A stretch of 64,000 nucleotides of DNA from Rhinopomastus cyanomelas. Taxonomy: Eukaryota; Chordata; Aves; Bucerotiformes; Rhinopomastidae. The translations under genes were made by a program, and so were the position numbers. The stretch covers positions 62,001 through 126,000 of the forward strand of contig VXBP01004359.1 in assembly GCA_013400115.1 (NCBI GenBank). Reading direction: 5' to 3'. Positions within the stretch are counted from its first letter, which is position 1; every line of letters begins with the position of its first letter. A model generated the notes under the pieces. It was not told the DNA's origin. It searched no databases and saw nothing but the letters and a program-made list of their open reading frames with translations. Positions 59,296-64,000 of the stretch are shown here, in pieces.

Positions 59296-59525
59296 TCCAG
59301 AGGAGGGACCCAAGGACTGGGGAAGGGACTGGAAGGAAAGTCTGATGAGGAGAGGCTGAGGGAGCTGGGGGTGCTTAGCCTAGAGAAGAGAAGACTCGGG
59401 GGGACCTTCTGCCTCTCTACAACTCCCTGAAGGGAGGTTGTAGTCAGGTGGGGGTCGGGCAAGTAGCACCAGCACAAGAGAGCAGGGCCTGAAGCAGCCA
59501 GGGTAGGGTTAGGCTGAATGTTAGG
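59296..59525 (+). mobile_element. CR1 ORF2 fragment (group D), both ends missing
   Basis: LEGKSDEERLRELGVLSLEK and RRLGGTF in frame 59,209-59,430, then ctccctgaagggaggttgta and agggttaggctgaatgttag. It is cut at 59,525, where minus-strand CR1 sequence begins. Confidence 0.9.
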
Positions 59526-59622
59526 ACACAAGGGCCCATTGCTGGCTCATGGTCATCGTGTGGTCTACCAGGACCCCCAGGTCCCTTTCTCCTATGCTGA
59601 TCTCGAAGAGGTCGGTAAAGAG
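59526..59622 (-). mobile_element. inverted CR1 upstream fragment, 97 bp
   Basis: acaagggcccattgctggct, catggtcatcgtgtggtcta and ggtccctttctcctatgctg are the complement of the ORF2 region ending in the MSQQ motif, upstream of RPHLEY. It is joined head-on to the plus-strand fragment, and neither side has a 3' tail. Confidence 0.88.
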
Positions 59623-59704
59623 ATTTACTTGTCTGGAAATTTTATGTGATTATAGTAATTAAAACCCCTAAGAAACCTTATAGAGGACTCAGACACCTGT
59701 GCAT

Positions 59705-59750
59705 ATCTCTTAATTTAAGATAATGGAATCTCTTAATTTAAGATAATGGA
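59705..59750. repeat. perfect 23-bp tandem duplication
   Basis: Unit atctcttaatttaagataat plus gga at 59,705-59,727 and again at 59,728-59,750. The unit contains a near-palindrome, tcttaatttaaga. Confidence 0.95.
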
Positions 59751-60539
59751 AACCTTGGTCTGTGTTTAAACTGCATTGCAATATGATGGAATGTTGTTGT
59801 GTCCTGATGGACAAGCTCAGGCAACCTACTGAAAAGCAGCAGAGATTTTTCCCTGCTAATGCACTGGGATTTTTTTCTCAGTAAAATGTGAGCAAGAAGG
59901 GTGGAATCTATGCTTTCAGATCTCACAAATACCGAAGCTTTTTAGTGGAGTATCAAGAAAAGAGGGGGATAACACTAAGACCTCAATTAAGACACACAAT
60001 TATTGTCTGAGATATTAGGGCAGTATTTCACAGCCTGGGGTCTACCTTTGCTTGGTATTTCATGGAAATAAGCAGAGCCAAGTATGATACAGCATCAGAA
60101 GGTACCCAAGGACAGTAGAGTCAGACACATCTTAATTTATTACCAAAATTGTTCACATTAAAAACCTCTGAAGCAGACAAAACTGAAATCTTATTTGCCA
60201 CGGAAATCAGAGACATAGAGTCCTAACTCTTTTTTCTCAGTCTTTCTGTGATTCTCCCTCAGGTATCATCTGTCACTGCATTCAGTAGCTACAAGAAAAA
60301 TGTAGTCCCAACCTTTTGTTAGAGTCTTCTGACTACATTTTCCTCCTTCTTATGAACAGAACAGATTCATAGGGCTATTCTGATCTTCCTGCATGTGTCA
60401 ATGCCTGCACCAGCAAAGAGAGTTCTTTTCAAGGAAGAAGAGCAGAATAGATAATAAGGGCTCCATTGTGCAGACAGGAGACCATAATTTATTTTTAATG
60501 ATCCCATTACTTTCTCTAGACTGCTAAAAATTGCTACAT

Positions 60540-60870
60540 GGAATGAACAAATTCAATAGATATTGGGTTGTTTTTAAAAAAATAAATTATTTTTATTAAA
60601 CAGTTATTTTTGTTTCTTACAGAGGCTCTGTACAGCAATTAGAGCAGCTTAGTAAATTACTTCCCACTGGACATTGTAATTCATAACAGTCTAATTCATA
60701 TTTTATCTGAAAACACCATGCGCTTCCATTGTTTGTTTTAATTTAAAACTAAGTTGCTGGAACAGTCAAGGGCAATTACAAATACATGAAAAGCATTAAA
60801 TATGATAATTTGAGTTGTTAATGATGCATGATCACATTGACATGCTAATCATTTCTGGCAAAAACACAGG
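60540..60870. promoter_or_regulatory. possible conserved non-coding element
   Basis: Repeat-free and AT-rich, with clustered TAAT/ATTA and ATGCTAAT-like words (for example near 60,815-60,852: gttaatgatgcatgatc, gacatgctaatc). The call rests on composition alone. Confidence 0.18.
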
Positions 60871-61040
60871 TTACTTTATTAACACAACTGCACCAATCAC
60901 TTAGGCTACAGAGAAGACTTTTGTAGTGGCTGTATGGAATGAAAAGATTTAGATGGACATGGAATATATTCATCTTTTGAAAGATCAAAACATTTTTCAT
61001 GAGGACATTTTTAATCTTACATTTCAAGTAACTCAGTGAT

Positions 61041-61430
61041 CAGTCTGCTGAGCGCCTCATCCAGCCTGACCTTGAGTGTCTCAAAGGATGGGGCCTTTAC
61101 CACCTCTCTGGATAACTTGTAACTTACCGGTTCTACCATCTCCTCACCTTCATGGTAAAAAACTTCTTCCTTATGTCTGCTCTAAATTGTTTATCTTTAA
61201 GAGTAAAAACAGTATCCCTTGTTCTGTATCAACAGGCCTGGCTAAAAGTGCCCACTCCATCTCTCTTACAGGATCCTGTTAAGTACTGAAAGACTGTAAT
61301 AAGGTCATCTCAGTAGCCACCTTTTCTCCATGCTGAACCACACCACGGCTTGCAGCCTGTCCTCATAGGAGAGCTGTACCAGACATCTGATCACATTTGT
61401 GGCCCTCCTCTGGACCCACTTGGTTCTTCT
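61041..61430 (-). mobile_element. CR1 fragment (group F, old), tail missing
   Basis: gtctgctgagcgcctcatcc, tcaaaggatggggcctttac, catggtaaaaaacttcttcc and ctcctctggacccacttggt are the complement of ORF2 from its C-terminus to the QRRATNMI-like region. No tail is preserved at 61,041. Decayed, with no sense frame over 60 codons. Confidence 0.85.
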
Positions 61431-61620
61431 TTCTAAAAAAACCAGAAACTGAATCCTATAAGGCTATGTAAAATTTTGGTCTACTTCATTCTACAGTAGC
61501 AAAAAAAATGAAAGTGTATCGTTCTAGAATCTGATTGCATCTGTGTTACAGCTGCTTTCCCTTCAGGGCATAAAGAAAAAGCTCTTTTGGGGGAAAAAAT
61601 ATTCAGAAAGCTCTTTCTGA

Positions 61621-61955
61621 CATATCATAGAATGGCCAAGGTTAGAAGGGACCTTAAAAACATCTAGTTCAAACCCCCCTGCACAGGCAGGGACACCTTC
61701 ACTACAGTAGGTTACTCAGGGCCCCAGTCAACCTGACCTTCAACGTTATCAGGGATGGGGCAGCCACAACTGCCTTGGGCAACCTGGTCCACCATCTCAC
61801 CACCTTCACAGGAAAGCATTAGTTCCTCTTGTGCAATCACTATGTGCCCTCTTCAAGTCTGGAACCCTTTCCCGTGTCATCTCCCTGTGCACTTGTGTCA
61901 AAAGCCATCCCCCAGCTTTCTTGTAGCCCCCTTTAACTATTGGAAAGCTGCAGAA
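61621..61955 (-). mobile_element. CR1 3' fragment (group B)
   Basis: Tail tcatagaatggccaaggtta, then the UTR gcacaggcagggacaccttc and tcactacagtaggttactca, then ORF2 complement (gggcaacctggtccaccatc, ctcttcaagtctggaaccct) up to about 61,955. It is the only minus-strand group B copy in the window. Confidence 0.92.
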
Positions 61956-62166
61956 CTTTTCAAGTTGTACTGAGAAAGGTACCACTACTTGGGACCATTA
62001 CTAATGGTATTTAAAAATATATTCTTCACAAACAAGCATCATGACCAGTTCTATCAGAGACGATTAGGCATACGGTTTGTAAACACTCCCTAGGAATCAC
62101 TTTGAAAGCAAATCAGCTTGTCTGCGTCTGTGTCCTGACGCTGATGTCAAAGATACTTCATAGTTC

Positions 62167-62757
62167 TGTGTGCCCTTGTGGCCAAGAAGGTCAAAGGAAT
62201 CCTGTGGGGGGTGGTTAGTAGATCAAGAGAGGTTTTCCTCCTCCTCTACTCTGCTCTGGTGAGACCACATCTGCAATATTGTGTCCAGTTCTGGGCCTGT
62301 CACTTCCAGAAGGGGACAGAACTGCTGGAGAGTCCAGTGCAGAGCCACAAAGAGGATGAAGGGAGTGGCTCCTTGATGAGGAAAGGCTGAGGGAGCTGGG
62401 TCTCTTGAGCTTGGAGAAGAGGAGACTGAGGGGTGACCTCATTAATGTCTAAAAATATTTGAAGGGTGTGTGTCAGGAAGACGGAGCTGGGCTCTGCTCA
62501 GTGGTATCCAATGTTACAACAAGGGACAACAGGTGTGATTTGCAACATAAGAGGTTCCACATAAATAAGAGAAGGAGTTTCTTCATGGTGAAGGTGACAG
62601 AGCATTGGAATGGGCCACCTGGGAGATTGTGAAGTCTCCTTCACTGGAGACATTTACAATCTTCCTGGCTGCATTCCTGTGTGACTTGATCTAGGTGATC
62701 CTGCTGTGGCAGGGGGAATAGACTAGATGATATTTTGAGGTCCCTTCCAATTCTTAG
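62167..62757 (+). mobile_element. CR1 3' fragment (group A), 590 bp
   Basis: Starts at gtgcccttgtggccaagaag. Frame 62,178-62,390 reads SREVFLLLYSALVRPHLQYC, VQFWACHFQKGTELLES. It continues through gaagaggagactgaggggtg, ggttccacataaataagaga and tgtgacttgatctaggtgat to ttttgaggtcccttccaatt. The tail is lost after ttagtacc. A 10-base loss near 62,370 removes part of the EHLPDEERL motif. Confidence 0.94.
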
Positions 62758-63405
62758 TACCTGTCTTATTTATATGACTGTTTATTACTTTCCTCTATGT
62801 TTCTGAAAACAGAACTAGCAGATCTGTTCACATGTGCATGAGCACCCCCTCAAATCTATTCAGTCACCATTCTAGTGGTGACTCCTTCCTTAACACATCT
62901 GATACAAAGATTACTTTGGTGATAAAAGTATTACGCAGGCACTTTCTGCATTCTTTACAGGAAGTTGGTTTTCTCTGTGAACTGCCTTGTTTTAGCAGGC
63001 TGCAAAACCCTGGACACCAAAACTACTGGAGAATGTCAATAGAGTAAAATTTATGCTCTGTGCTTTGTGTAAATTCTGCTGCTGGTGCAGTCGTGAGGGA
63101 GAAAATTGGATGGTGTATAAGCTTGCTGATAGTGGATTAAATACTGATATATATTGCAAAAGAGTCCAGCTTGATTTATTGGGCTTTACTATTTTATGAG
63201 AAAATGCTATTTCTTGTCTGAGCTCATACAGAAAAGGATATAAAAACTCACCAGCCACAGATTGTCTGGTATCTGTCCTTAACACTTGTCACTTTCTCCT
63301 TCAGCTTTAGAAGGAGAGGCATTATGGTGATTAGAATGTTCTACAATCTATACTTTTTCCCAAATAAATGTGGTTACTTCTATCAATAGCAGGTGTTTAG
63401 GATTG
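62758..63405. other. non-repeat stretch, no gene seen
   Basis: A 97-codon antisense frame (62,992-63,285) is unrecognised. Nothing else was found. Confidence 0.45.
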
Positions 63406-63925
63406 TGTTCAGTTTGTGTCTGGCTGGGTTTTGGTAATGGGGGAGGGGACTACTGTCGTGGGCCCTGTATTAAGCTTTGCAAAGCTCCTTCAGCCACAAG
63501 TCAGATCCATGTCTGGCTAAGGCTGAGCTACTCAATGCCTCTGCAGGAACCTGTGAAAGAGAGAAAGTACCAGCTGTGCCAGGTCTTTTATTTTAACATC
63601 TCTTTTTGTTTTGGAAAAAAATTGGACAGAAGAAAGATAACTATAGAGACACACAGGTCAGCAAGGAAGGAGATGGGGAGCTATAATAGAGCAGCTGTTC
63701 CCTTTCAACCAGTGGTGAGACAGCAGGCTGATGCCCTTCAGCCTTTAGAGATTAATACTGGAGCAAAATCCTACCTGCAATTTGAGGAGGACCATACCCA
63801 GGAGCAGAGTCTGTGCCTGAAGGCGGCTGTGAGTATGAAGGGAGCTTGTATTGGAGCAATCTATTGCTGGGAGGGTAACAGCCTGTGGAAGGGACACGTG
63901 CTGGCAGGAGATGTTCATGGCGGAC
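63406..63925 (+). mobile_element. avian ERVL-type LTR, 5' part, truncated by a CR1
   Basis: The start (tgttcagtttgtgtctggct, gggttttggtaatgggggag) and the ordered internal blocks match the sense strand of the long avian ERVL LTR, especially its GC-rich tandem-like region of 'gagcag... ctgcag.cc.gtg' units: agacacacaggtcagcaagg, gtggtgagacagcaggctga, gaggaccatacccaggagca, ctgaaggcggctgtgagtat. It is cut at 63,925 by CR1 sequence before any poly(A) signal. The 202-codon frame covering it (63,370-63,978) is a by-product of this composition, not a gene. Confidence 0.75.
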
Positions 63926-64000
63926 ATAGGGTGGGTATCGGGAGAATGAGCCAGGCTCTTCTCAGTAGCATCCAATGATAAGACAAGGGGAAACGTGTAA
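63926..64000 (+). mobile_element. CR1 ORF2 fragment (group A-like), runs off the window
   Basis: agggtgggtatcgggagaat, gagccaggctcttctcagta and gcatccaatgataagacaag match the GG(C/R)QEDGARLFSVASSDRTRG block of CR1 ORF2. It starts inside the ERVL LTR; the downstream part lies beyond position 64,000. Confidence 0.85.

Larger units (their letters stand above)
59623..61040. other. AT-rich stretch with a short tandem duplication
   Basis: No gene was recognised. It contains the 23-bp duplication at 59,705 and a homeodomain-site-rich part (60,540-60,870), both listed separately. Confidence 0.45.

Noticed and set aside
63370..63978. 202-codon open reading frame as a novel gene
   Set aside because: Its sequence follows the avian ERVL LTR and its end is CR1 read out of phase. 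No protein domain is present.

Overview
The window looks like bird nuclear DNA. It is saturated with CR1-type non-LTR retrotransposons (their C-terminal ORF2 peptides and the ATTCTRTG-type 3' tail recur throughout), it carries LTRs of the avian ERVL type, and it shows no sign of bacterial gene organisation. I found no host protein-coding gene and no rRNA, tRNA or CRISPR array. Nearly every open frame above 60 codons is a decayed CR1 ORF2 fragment, its antisense shadow, or an LTR artefact. By my own boundaries about 52 CR1 pieces cover roughly 21-22 kb, about a third of the sequence. That is high for a bird and would fit a CR1-expanded lineage such as woodpeckers and relatives (Piciformes); this placement is inference only.

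The CR1 pieces fall into layers by their 3' ends (labels A-F are mine, not database names). A: the tail reads roughly 'ctgctgtggcaggg-ttggactagatgatctttc-aggtcccttccaatcc'. B: '-aaggtgtccctgcctgtgcagggg-' followed by 'ctttaaggtcccttccaa'. C: '-ccatggtctaggg-' or '-tttaagagaaagatagat-' with 'ccaacctgaatgattctatg'. D: '-cttttccagcctcaataactctgtg'. E: '-tcaatgacccctggaggtccc-'. F: older mixed copies. Nesting gives relative ages: A inserted into D (20,969-21,066), A into A (50,856-50,925), and a hAT DNA transposon into C (9,530-9,725).

Layout: 0-9 kb is sparse (four CR1 copies and a repeat-poor 3.6 kb block). 9-27 kb is a dense mosaic of mostly short copies, with the hAT nested in CR1 and an inverted C pair at 10.4 and 13.8 kb. 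27-38 kb holds longer copies, including a 1.2 kb fragment with reverse transcriptase motifs and a possible retroviral LTR/primer-binding-site remnant at 32.6-32.8 kb. 38-47 kb has an LTR-like segment, an old 1.1 kb CR1, an inverted A pair (41.1/42.5 kb), a solo ERVL-type LTR on the minus strand and a chimeric CR1. 47-59 kb includes two long plus-strand CR1 copies back to back (50.0-52.4 kb). 59-64 kb ends with a plus-strand ERVL-type LTR cut by a CR1 that runs off the window.

No copy could move on its own: all are 5'-truncated, frameshifted or internally deleted. The most informative structure is how the copies join each other: nested, abutting, inverted and internally deleted or chimeric. 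Between them lies AT-rich DNA in which I see no genes; three stretches are flagged as weak candidates for conserved non-coding elements.
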